Origin: CAJINA01 sp964636125 | GTDB lineage: Bacteria; Desulfobacterota; Desulfobacteria; Desulfobacterales; CAJINA01 | Assembly (NCBI GenBank): GCA_964636125.1 | Contig: CAZWPX010000018.1 | Span: forward strand, 1 to 64,000 | DNA: 64,000 nt | Direction of reading: 5' to 3' | Shown: one piece after another, positions 43,960-52,514 of the stretch | Position numbering within the stretch: position 1 is the first letter of the stretch | Layout of the letters: each line of letters begins with the position of its first letter | Made by a program: the position numbers and the translations under genes | The notes under the pieces: generated by a model | Databases searched by the model: none | What the model was told of the DNA's origin: nothing | Seen by the model: only the letters and a program-made list of their open reading frames with translations

Positions 43960-45351
43960 ATGAAAAAAATAGCCGCATATAAATCCTTTCTTCTGACTGC
44001 GGAGGCCTCCGTAAAAGAGGCTGATGCCCGGATCAGGGGTAACACGTGCCCCATTGTCTTTGTGACCGACCTGGCCGGGCAGATTATCGGATCCGTTACC
44101 GATGGTGACATTTGCCGCTTTGCCGATATCGGCGGCAAACTGGATGAAAATATCAGCAACTGTATGTGCAGCACCCCTGTGACGGTGCCAAGCGGCACGA
44201 CCCGCAGAAACATCCTGCACCTGTTTGACCAGAAAATCCTGGCAGTCCCGGAAGTCGATGACCAGAGGCGGCTTTTGTCCATTATCACCTCTGACAACTA
44301 TAGTTTTCCGAAATACCGGCGCGTTACGGCACGTGGGAAGGCACCTGTCCGAATAAGTTTTGCCGGGGGCGGAACCGATCTGACCCACTATTTCAAAAAA
44401 AATTCAGGATCGGTCCTGAGCACCACAATTCAAAAATACTGCCATGCAACCCTCACCAAACGTCCGGACAGCCGGATTGTGCTTTACTCGGGTGATTTTG
44501 ACTTGAGAGAAGATTTTGAGAGTATCGAGCAGATCGCGACACGTGCAACACACGGGCGCCTGGGGCTGCTCAAAGCGATTGTCAAACTTCTGAAACCCGC
44601 ATTCGGTTTTGATTTGATCACCTACAGCGATGTCCCGCCCGGCAGTGGCCTGGGCGGATCCGCCGCTATCGCCGCGGCGGTCATCGGCTGTTTCAATGAA
44701 TTCAGGGAAGACGCCCTGAGTGCATATGAAATCGCAGAACTTGCTTTTCAGGCCGAACGGATCGAACTGGGGGTTCTGGGCGGATGGCAGGACCAGTACG
44801 CCAGTGTTTTCGGCGGGTTTAATTTTATTGAATTCACCGATACGGATACCACTGTCCATCCGCTTAGAATCAGCCAGGGCATCTGGAATGAGTTGGAATC
44901 CAACCTGCTGATTTGTTTTACCGGCAGACGGCGAGACTCCGGTGATATCCACGCCGATCAAAAAAAGGCCTATGAAACAGACACCGCACTAATAGAGGTC
45001 ATGCAAAAGACAAAAACGATCACCCAGAGGATGAAAAAGGCGCTGCTGCACGACAACCTTAATGATTTTGCCCAGCTACTCGACGAGGGGTGGAAGCTCA
45101 AGTGCCAGTACACCGCCTCAATCTGTGATGCGGAATTGGATGCTATTTATCAATGCGCAAAAGAAAACGGGGCGATATCCGGGAAATTGATGGGAGCCGG
45201 CGGCGGTGGTTTTTTTCTCTTTTATGTCACGCCCTTCAATCGGGCTCGGTTGCGCCAGGTTCTTTCCGGAAAAGGGTTGCGGACCGAACCGATCGCGTTT
45301 GACAAAACCGGACTCAGATCGTGGGTAATCCGGTCAAATGCCGCCGGATGA
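43960..45351 (+). CDS. CBS-domain-pair/GHMP sugar kinase fusion
   Basis: A 463-residue protein. Residues 1-115 form a CBS pair (VFVTDLAGQIIGSVTDGDICRF; ILAVPEVDDQRRLLSIITSDN). Residues 120-463 form a GHMP kinase of the HddA (heptose-7-phosphate kinase) type: RGKAPVRISFAGGGTDLTHYF at the substrate end, PPGSGLGGSAAIAAAV (nucleotide loop, about 225-240), LGVLGGWQDQYASVFGGFNF, and GAISGKLMGAGGGGFFLFYV. CBS pairs in this setting are more often attached to the nucleotidyltransferase (PtmE type). Here the regulatory module sits on the kinase, so adenine-nucleotide sensing may gate it. It ends the nine-gene run and is followed by a 162-base gap. Confidence 0.85.
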   Translation: MKKIAAYKSFLLTAEASVKEADARIRGNTCPIVFVTDLAGQIIGSVTDGDICRFADIGGKLDENISNCMCSTPVTVPSGTTRRNILHLFDQKILAVPEVDDQRRLLSIITSDNYSFPKYRRVTARGKAPVRISFAGGGTDLTHYFKKNSGSVLSTTIQKYCHATLTKRPDSRIVLYSGDFDLREDFESIEQIATRATHGRLGLLKAIVKLLKPAFGFDLITYSDVPPGSGLGGSAAIAAAVIGCFNEFREDALSAYEIAELAFQAERIELGVLGGWQDQYASVFGGFNFIEFTDTDTTVHPLRISQGIWNELESNLLICFTGRRRDSGDIHADQKKAYETDTALIEVMQKTKTITQRMKKALLHDNLNDFAQLLDEGWKLKCQYTASICDAELDAIYQCAKENGAISGKLMGAGGGGFFLFYVTPFNRARLRQVLSGKGLRTEPIAFDKTGLRSWVIRSNAAG

Positions 45352-45513
45352 TGGTTTAACCGGTTTGAGCACCCTGATACACCCCCGACCGGTCAATATT
45401 TGTTAGCGATTGCCTCCATGCTAAAAGCAATTTCAACACACGCACATGAAAGCAAAGCCGTGCTCTTTTCATTGGCAACACGGCGGGTGACCAAATTGAA
45501 CAACGGATAAAAC

Positions 45514-46956
45514 ATGGCCAAAATATTACTCCTCAATCCGACCTATCGCGGTCGTTCCGAACAAAGAAGCATGCCGCACGGTTTAATGGCCGTTGCAGCT
45601 GCACTTGAACCTGAAGGACATGACATCCGGCTGATTGACTTTCACCTTGAGAATCATACACCGGTCAGCGCAATTGATAGAATTTCGTCTTACCAGTTCG
45701 ATATTGTCGGGATTTCAGGTATTTCGACCGCTTATTATTTCTGGAAAGAGTTTGTTGCCCTATTCAGAAGCAGGTTTGGCACTAAAATACCAATCATGGC
45801 CGGCGGTTCAGTAGCCTCGACACTGCCAGAGACATTCTTAAAGCATATTCCAGTTGACGCAATCTGTACGGGAGACGCAGAACCCATTATCAACCCGTTG
45901 GTGGATCGTCTTCTAAAGGGCGCCTCTTTACAAGGCCTGGACGGCATCGGGTACAGGGAGAGTGCTAAGGTTATTATCCGGCCGGGAGCCCGGGTAGTCA
46001 ATATGGATACCGAAGTTCCCCTTCCCAGCTACAGTCTCGTGGACCCGGATCGGTACAGGTGGAAAAATTGGGATGTCGACAAGGAAGTCCTCGAGTTTGT
46101 ACTTTTTTCAAGCCGCGGTTGCCCGCACCGCTGTTTTTTTTGCTCAAGAAATTTCGGTCGGCGCTTTATGCAGCACAGTACTGATATTTTCATCGCTCAT
46201 ATTCAATATGTAGTATCGAAATTTTCACCCGACCGGCTTTGCTTCTCCGATGAACTGTTTACCTTGAAAAAAGAGTGGGTGCTTGATTTTCTTTCCAAAT
46301 ACGAAGAATCGGGAATCAAGATCCCATTTCGTGTGAATTCTCGTGTGAACACTGTCGACCGAGAGATGCTGCTGGCCCTCAAGGCTGCGGGCTGTTGCGA
46401 CATCGGTTTTGGTATAGAAAGCGGCAGCCCGGCAATTCTCAGGCAGATGAACAAGCAGGTGACTGTCGAGCAGAACCTTGAGGCCCTTTTAACGGCAAAA
46501 GATGTTGGACTGAACGCTACCCTTACAATTGTCCTTGGCATGCCGCTGGAAAGTCTTCAAACGATTGCTGAGACAAAACAACTACTCATTCAGGCTGACA
46601 CAAAGAGTTTTGGATGCTTCTTTGCTACTGCCTATCCCGAATCAGACCTGTTTGAGTACGCAATCTCCAATGGGTATATCAAAGACGTTGATGCCTACAT
46701 GCAGAAGGTCGACAATGCTGACAGGCTGGTGATTAACTATTCAACTCTGGACAACAGGACATTGGCATCAGAAAGAGATAAACTTATCCGGGATGTGAGC
46801 TACGCCTGGCATCGCAAACGAGGATTCTTTTCAATGGCCAGATTTATATTCAGGCCACTTTTCACCGCTTACCGGGTGCTGAAGTCGCAGGGTCTTCAAG
46901 TCCTTATCGAAGAAACAAAGCGATTGTTTTATAAAGAGAAAAGAAGGCACGGTTAG
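45514..46956 (+). CDS. B12-binding-type radical SAM protein (second)
   Basis: A 480-residue enzyme. The N-terminal cobalamin-type domain has ILLLNPTYRGRSEQRSMPHG, FDIVGISGISTAYYFWK and PIMAGGSVASTLPETF, then AICTGDAEPIINPLVDRLL. The radical SAM motif is CPHRCFFC (about residues 204-211), followed by CFSDELFTLKKEW and CCDIGFGIESGSPAIL. It resembles HpnJ- and BchE-like family members, which methylate or cyclise. It comes after a 162-base gap, starts the second half of the locus, and is followed 3 bases later by a large uncharacterised transferase. The GC content falls from here onward. Confidence 0.85.
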   Translation: MAKILLLNPTYRGRSEQRSMPHGLMAVAAALEPEGHDIRLIDFHLENHTPVSAIDRISSYQFDIVGISGISTAYYFWKEFVALFRSRFGTKIPIMAGGSVASTLPETFLKHIPVDAICTGDAEPIINPLVDRLLKGASLQGLDGIGYRESAKVIIRPGARVVNMDTEVPLPSYSLVDPDRYRWKNWDVDKEVLEFVLFSSRGCPHRCFFCSRNFGRRFMQHSTDIFIAHIQYVVSKFSPDRLCFSDELFTLKKEWVLDFLSKYEESGIKIPFRVNSRVNTVDREMLLALKAAGCCDIGFGIESGSPAILRQMNKQVTVEQNLEALLTAKDVGLNATLTIVLGMPLESLQTIAETKQLLIQADTKSFGCFFATAYPESDLFEYAISNGYIKDVDAYMQKVDNADRLVINYSTLDNRTLASERDKLIRDVSYAWHRKRGFFSMARFIFRPLFTAYRVLKSQGLQVLIEETKRLFYKEKRRHG

Positions 46957-46959
46957 ATT

Positions 46960-48810
46960 ATGACTGCAATCAACCAGGTGCCCGCTAAGGCCATACTGCT
47001 TCTGGATGAAAGAGACCTAAACTTTTTCGATAAATGGGATGCCTCGAACTCCGAGAAAAGGATCTATTTCCCGGTATCCTTTGTTGCAATGCAGCAATTA
47101 CTGTTTCGAAATAACAGCAGAGAATACTGCCTTCCGGATACAGGACCGCGCTTTGCTGAACAGACGGACTCAAAGGCCATTTTCGAACTTTGCCAGGCAT
47201 TTTTAGCTGACTTGTTTCAATCCAACCCCAGATTCGACAATCCTGCAAATTTCAAGAAAGGGTTTCCCCTTGAATATTTCTGGTACTGTCTGTTTACAGC
47301 GATTCACAGACTGATTCTATTCTGCAAAAACCTTCATAGGAAAGTACCGGTTAGCGAAGTAGTGCTGGTTCACAGGCAAAAAACCATAGAGTTTGCGGGT
47401 CTGCAGATAAGCGCCCACGCCCTGACACGCATTGTGGAAAACTATTTTCGCCATCGCGGTGTAACGGTTCAGTCTATTTCACGAAATAACGGAAACGGTC
47501 CATCTGAGACTCTTTATCACTATGGTCAAAACACCTGGCGAAGCACCCTGAAAAGGGCCCTGAAATTTTTCTTTTGGAAAAGTTTGTCCTACCGGAAACC
47601 AGACTATTCCTATCTTCTCATTGATCCATCCTATGACAACACCATTGATTTTCTGCCACCCTTTGCTTACCCTGATTCGAAAATGCCCCAGGTGTTTTTC
47701 GACGATTCTATTCCCTATTTTCACTCCTTCAGACAAATCCTTAAATATTATCGTGATCTGTTTCGAGAAAAACCCGCAACAACAACCAAATTTGAAGTAC
47801 CCGAGTTTTCTTTCACCATAGATGATTACTGCATTAACTTTGGCCGACTTTTTGAACAAAATATTCGGGTCTATCTCCAGCGCCTGGCTGAAACTCGCCA
47901 CAGTGTGGATTTGTGGTGGCAACATCTACCCGGAAAAGAGCGTATTAAAGCAATAATTTTCAGTCTGCCGCCTGTTTTTATGACGTCCCACTATCTAATC
48001 CGTAAGGTAAAGGAGCAGGGTGCAAAGGTTATTACTCGTCAGCACGGCGGCTTCTACGGGTATGCGGACCATCCAAACTACAATATCACTGACTATCGCC
48101 CAAGTGATATATTTTTGTCCTATGGCCTGTCCCATCATGGCAATCACGATCAGCCTTTCGCGAAAAACGCCTGTCTGCAGGTTGAGATGGGCACTCACTA
48201 TATCTACCCATCACGAAAATTCAAAAACCGCGTGCATGCAAAGAATTCTAAACCATCAAAAGGCCTTTTTCTACCGGCTGTGATCGCCACTTATTATTCG
48301 CAGGCCCGGATCGACTGGGACGCGGTGCGACAATTCATGAATTTAAAGGAAATGGTTGACATCTTCTCATCTGGAACATTCGGTAACATCGAAATCAAAG
48401 GGTTATATCGCCACAGACCACATTCACTATTGAAAACCTATATCGATTCAAAAAACTGTCCGTATATCTCATTTGGGGATGGTGGCTATGATAGCGTAAT
48501 AACACCCCCACCGGCGTTCGTAATTTTTGATGCCCCTTCAACGCCTTTAATCGAAACGCTAACCCGATTTAGCGGCCCTGTTTTCCTGATGAATTGCCAG
48601 AACTCCTGGAAAATTCATTCAGATGCCCTGCGGTTATTGAAAAAGCGTGTTTTTTACTCTGAAACCATTTCGCAATTGCACGAACAGTTATCTTCAATGC
48701 AATCAAAAACAAAGTCCTGCAACCATGGTAACAACGAATTCATTTCTACCTACGTCAAACCCTTTTCTTTAAAACAGTATCGTCAATTCATTGCCAGGAT
48801 TACGGATTGA
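46960..48810 (+). CDS. Large uncharacterised transferase, LIC12162-like
   Basis: A 616-residue soluble protein with no signal peptide. The closest recalled resemblance is the LIC12162-family putative transferases of surface-glycan loci. That rests on overall length, locus context and the block VITRQHGGFYGYADHPNY (about 349-366), with YRPSDIFLSYGLSHHGN next to it. QHGG plus the later VIFDAPSTPLIETLTRF segment fits a GT-B-like donor site. Other features are an internal KRALKFFFWKSLSYRKPDYSYLL segment and many aromatic residues. No biochemical function is known to me for this group, so 'transferase' is inference. The codons are AT-richer than in the left part of the locus. Confidence 0.55.
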   Translation: MTAINQVPAKAILLLDERDLNFFDKWDASNSEKRIYFPVSFVAMQQLLFRNNSREYCLPDTGPRFAEQTDSKAIFELCQAFLADLFQSNPRFDNPANFKKGFPLEYFWYCLFTAIHRLILFCKNLHRKVPVSEVVLVHRQKTIEFAGLQISAHALTRIVENYFRHRGVTVQSISRNNGNGPSETLYHYGQNTWRSTLKRALKFFFWKSLSYRKPDYSYLLIDPSYDNTIDFLPPFAYPDSKMPQVFFDDSIPYFHSFRQILKYYRDLFREKPATTTKFEVPEFSFTIDDYCINFGRLFEQNIRVYLQRLAETRHSVDLWWQHLPGKERIKAIIFSLPPVFMTSHYLIRKVKEQGAKVITRQHGGFYGYADHPNYNITDYRPSDIFLSYGLSHHGNHDQPFAKNACLQVEMGTHYIYPSRKFKNRVHAKNSKPSKGLFLPAVIATYYSQARIDWDAVRQFMNLKEMVDIFSSGTFGNIEIKGLYRHRPHSLLKTYIDSKNCPYISFGDGGYDSVITPPPAFVIFDAPSTPLIETLTRFSGPVFLMNCQNSWKIHSDALRLLKKRVFYSETISQLHEQLSSMQSKTKSCNHGNNEFISTYVKPFSLKQYRQFIARITD

Positions 48811-48811
48811 C

Positions 48812-50317
48812 ATGTCATCCATAGCCAGATTCGGCAGAAATCTTCAATTTTCTTTTTATCTCAAGGTCGCAACCATTTTAGGGCAGCTTCTGCTGGTCCC
48901 CTTTATTCTGGAACGGGTTGACGCGTCCCTATACGGATTAAACGTACTGCTGGTGTCGATTACCGGATACTTTTTTTATCTGGATTTCGGAATGAATGCC
49001 GGTATCAGCCGCTACACTTCGAAATACAGAGGAGAAGGCAGAAACCAGGATTTGAATGAATTGGTCAATATCGGCAATCGTGTTTTCCTCGCGATAGCTA
49101 TTCTCTCTTTTCTGGTCCTGTTCTTTTTATCTTTTTCCTTTGAACGCCTTTTCAGGATAGATGATAATCTTATCCAGCATGGAAGAACGCTATTCCAGAT
49201 ATATGCGGCCGCCTCTTTTTTTTTGATTTTCAATACAACTTTCAAGGGAGTTCTTTTTGGATTACAAAGGGAGGACATCCCGCACAAAGCCAATCTAGTC
49301 GTTTCCATACTCAATTTCCCACTGGCCATATCGGTTTTATACTTATACAATTCTTACCTGCTATACATATTTTTGCTGCAATTATTCACGGTGGCCACCA
49401 CGTTTTACAATATTCATTACGTATTTAAACTCCTTCCGTTTATTAAAATCAAATGGCGCCGGCTCTCAAAATCAGTATTTCAGGAAATCTTTTCGTTCAG
49501 TGGATACTACTTTCTGGCCGGTATATGCGGCCTTATAATTTTTCAGGTGGACAACCTGGTTATCGGTTCTTTTTTGAGTCTTGGTTCAATCACCATGTAC
49601 TCCATAGCTTTCAGTATACACCAGCAGGTCAGATCCTTTAACGGATTACTGGGAAGTCCGATATACCACATTCTGGCCACCGAATTCGCGAAACCGGACC
49701 AGACAGATGTCATTTCAAAAGTGACTACTTTGGCCCGGATGCACATTGGCATCCTGATACCACTTCTCGTAATTATAGTCATCAACATGGACTTGTTTAT
49801 CATCGCCTGGGTTGGCGGAAAATTCTCAAACGCGATCATGCCGGCACGGATTCTAGTAAGCTATTTTTTTGTTAATATCGTTACTGAAGTGCTGGCAGAT
49901 GCCGTCGTCGGAGGGGTGGGAAAAGTTGCGATCCTTGTCAAGATAAATGCCTGCGTGGCTGTTTCCAACCTGGTTTTGAGTCTCCTGCTTGTAAAACAAT
50001 TTGGCATTTCCGGGGTTGCGCTCGGTACCGCAATTCCCTGGATAGTTTTCGGGATCGGCTACCTGTTCATTTTTTGCAGGCTGCTTTCACTGCCGGCTGG
50101 AAGTTTCCTCACCAAGTCAATTATTCCTAACCTGCCGCATGTTGTTTTTTCTGCAATACTGGCGTTAGCCATCCATGAATTCGTTTTCCGACCCAATCTC
50201 ATCGAAATACTCATCTGTATGGGATTTTGCTATCTCACCTCGATGGTATGCTGGTATTTACGCCTTGACCGTCAATATAAAAGGGTTATTGCACAGGTTC
50301 TAAAGCTTAGAACTTGA
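48812..50317 (+). CDS. wzx: Wzx-type polysaccharide flippase (MATE/MOP superfamily)
   Basis: A 501-residue integral membrane protein with about 12-14 hydrophobic helices. It begins SSIARFGRNLQFSFYLKVATILGQLLLVPFILERVDASLYGL, the typical oligosaccharide flippase entry, and contains YFFYLDFGMNAGISRYTSKYRGEG and IIFQVDNLVIGSFLSLGSITMYSIAFSIHQQ. It moves undecaprenyl-linked repeat units from the cytoplasmic to the periplasmic face of the inner membrane. ATG 48812 follows the previous stop by one base. Its presence points to a Wzy-dependent assembly route, although no clear Wzy was found. Confidence 0.88.
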   Translation: MSSIARFGRNLQFSFYLKVATILGQLLLVPFILERVDASLYGLNVLLVSITGYFFYLDFGMNAGISRYTSKYRGEGRNQDLNELVNIGNRVFLAIAILSFLVLFFLSFSFERLFRIDDNLIQHGRTLFQIYAAASFFLIFNTTFKGVLFGLQREDIPHKANLVVSILNFPLAISVLYLYNSYLLYIFLLQLFTVATTFYNIHYVFKLLPFIKIKWRRLSKSVFQEIFSFSGYYFLAGICGLIIFQVDNLVIGSFLSLGSITMYSIAFSIHQQVRSFNGLLGSPIYHILATEFAKPDQTDVISKVTTLARMHIGILIPLLVIIVINMDLFIIAWVGGKFSNAIMPARILVSYFFVNIVTEVLADAVVGGVGKVAILVKINACVAVSNLVLSLLLVKQFGISGVALGTAIPWIVFGIGYLFIFCRLLSLPAGSFLTKSIIPNLPHVVFSAILALAIHEFVFRPNLIEILICMGFCYLTSMVCWYLRLDRQYKRVIAQVLKLRT

Positions 50318-50369
50318 CCCATATTTTGGTTTTTGTACCTAAGACACCGGTTCTCAGGAGAGTATAACT

Positions 50370-52499
50370 TTGGAAACTAAAGAAACGAACAGGGGCACTA
50401 TTTATCACGAGGCACTTATTTGCCCTGTCTGCAGCGGACAGCTTTTGAAAACCGAAAATGATTTGACCTGCAGCAACTGCAAAGCGATCTACCCAGTTCA
50501 CCGTGGCATCCCCGATTTTCGCGCCAGAGATCACTACTGGTGCAATATTGGAAGAGAAAAAATGCGTGAGCTTATAGAAATATCTAAAAAATCCGGAGAT
50601 TGGGAAGCATCTGCCGAAAAGCTCATCCCACTTTACAAACCCCACATAGAGCCCTTTCAACGTGCCGACAATCAGTTTCTGTGGCCAACTGCACCAGACG
50701 ATAAGGTTCTCGATGCAGGTTCCATGTGGGGCGGTATCACAATTCCGGCGGCACAATATCACAAAGAAGTTTATGCTGTCGACAAAACGATTGAAACGCT
50801 TGAATTTCTTGATATTCGCGCTGCCCAGATGGGATTCGATAATATCCGCACTGTGGCCTCATCTCTTGATTCTCTGCCCTTTCCAGACAATTTTTTCGAT
50901 CATGTTGTTCTCAGCGGCGTACTAGAATGGGTTGCTGTTGATGAAGACCTGGACCTTAAAACACAGTGGTCAAAAATGTGGATGGGGGTAAAGCTGGAAA
51001 GAAACAAGAGGTATAGTTCTGACCCTCAAGAGGTGCAGCTGGGAGTATTAAAAGAAATGAACCGTGTTCTCAAGCCTGGAGGAAGCCTTTACCTGGCAAT
51101 TGAAAATCGGATCGGATTTATTTACCTGGCCGGATGGCCAGATGACCATATGAATTTGCCTTTCGTCTGCTTTCTGCCTAGAATTATTGCAAATGCAATT
51201 ACAAGGCTTCTGCTTGGATGCGATTATCGGACCTATGTTTATACAATTCCAGGTTTGCGATCGCTGCTGTCTGCCGCCAACTTCCAACGGCCCCATTTCT
51301 ACGGCGTTTTTCCACACTATATCCGTGCGTCCTATGCCTTACCACTTGATCTGGTCGGACGCACCAAGGCTGACATTCAGGCAGATAGCACCCGGGTGCC
51401 CAAATTCCTGTTGCAATTTATCCCTCCCAGCATGCTCCATCACTTATCCCCCAGCCTGATTTCAATTGCGCTAAAGCAAAATTCCACCCGGCGAAAAGAA
51501 CCGCGAATTATAAGATTGCTCAAAATCGCAGGACTATTGAAGACAGATTTCTTTAATTATCGAGTTGTTATGTTAAACAGCCGCAGTGGCAACGATCATA
51601 CGGTGAACTACGCAGTCTACACTGATGGCGGCCAAACAGCCAAATATTTTTGTAAAATCTGTCGACATAAAACTTCAACCAGTATTCTGGAAAATGAGGC
51701 TGGAAACCTGAAACGGCTTGTCGGAGAAGTATTTAAGAATACGGATATAGAAACTCATTTACCGCAACTGCTGTTTTTCGGAAAGATTGAAGGAATTACC
51801 TTTCTGGTCACAAACTATATTACCGGACACAGGGCTTCTTTTGACTTTAATACCCGCTTAAACAAAAAAAACCTCAATCGCATGGCCCCGGAAATTAAAA
51901 GCGCAATAGCATTTCTGGTTCGATTCCAGGAACACACAAAAATCCGATCTGTTGATGCAAGTAACTATCTGGCACCGATACTCGAGAAGCAAAGACAATT
52001 GTTAAAATGTAAAGGGCTGTTAACTCCGAAAACTGATTTTTGTATATTACAATTAATCCGCCGGATAATGGATATGAACGGGGTACGCCTGCCCCTGTGC
52101 GGGGTTCATGGTGATTATGATTTTTTTTACAATATTATGTTTGGCCAATCCGGAATAAAGGTATTCGACTTCGAACATTTTGAAATGGAAGGGCTTCCAT
52201 TTTTCGACTTTGTCACTCTTGTTTTCAATCCTATATTGTTAAGCCATGAATATGCTAAAAGAAAAATTTTGCTGGACACATTGCTGCAGGGTACACCCCT
52301 TTTAAATTTTGTAAGGGATTCATTTGTCATGTACGCGGAATTGTCAAATATTCCGATGGATCTTCTTACACTGGCGCCTGCAATAGTGGCTTTGGAACAA
52401 AAACTGAATGAATATCCACCCTCACGAAACCCGAATGATTTTCCCATATACATACAAAGGTCTTTTGAGGCACTGGTTTCCCTGAACTTGAAACTCTAA
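50370..52499 (+). CDS. Methyltransferase fused to an APH-like kinase domain
   Basis: A 709-residue protein of unusual architecture. Residues 15-40 are a zinc ribbon (CPVCSGQLL...CSNCKA). Residues 100-260 are a class I SAM methyltransferase (VLDAGSMWGGITIPAA; FPDNFFDHVVLSGVLEWV; VLKPGGSLYLAIENRIGF). Residues 400-700 resemble an aminoglycoside-phosphotransferase-type kinase: GVHGDYDFFYNIM (about 578-590) followed by VFDFEHFEMEGLPFFDF. The catalytic loop has five residues between Asp and Asn, where the usual HGDxxxxN has four. The start is TTG with AGGAG 9 bases upstream. It may methylate and phosphorylate one glycan or lipid carrier. No comparable fusion is known to me. Confidence 0.75.
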   Translation: METKETNRGTIYHEALICPVCSGQLLKTENDLTCSNCKAIYPVHRGIPDFRARDHYWCNIGREKMRELIEISKKSGDWEASAEKLIPLYKPHIEPFQRADNQFLWPTAPDDKVLDAGSMWGGITIPAAQYHKEVYAVDKTIETLEFLDIRAAQMGFDNIRTVASSLDSLPFPDNFFDHVVLSGVLEWVAVDEDLDLKTQWSKMWMGVKLERNKRYSSDPQEVQLGVLKEMNRVLKPGGSLYLAIENRIGFIYLAGWPDDHMNLPFVCFLPRIIANAITRLLLGCDYRTYVYTIPGLRSLLSAANFQRPHFYGVFPHYIRASYALPLDLVGRTKADIQADSTRVPKFLLQFIPPSMLHHLSPSLISIALKQNSTRRKEPRIIRLLKIAGLLKTDFFNYRVVMLNSRSGNDHTVNYAVYTDGGQTAKYFCKICRHKTSTSILENEAGNLKRLVGEVFKNTDIETHLPQLLFFGKIEGITFLVTNYITGHRASFDFNTRLNKKNLNRMAPEIKSAIAFLVRFQEHTKIRSVDASNYLAPILEKQRQLLKCKGLLTPKTDFCILQLIRRIMDMNGVRLPLCGVHGDYDFFYNIMFGQSGIKVFDFEHFEMEGLPFFDFVTLVFNPILLSHEYAKRKILLDTLLQGTPLLNFVRDSFVMYAELSNIPMDLLTLAPAIVALEQKLNEYPPSRNPNDFPIYIQRSFEALVSLNLKL

Positions 52500-52514
52500 T
52501 CACTTACTTATCTT

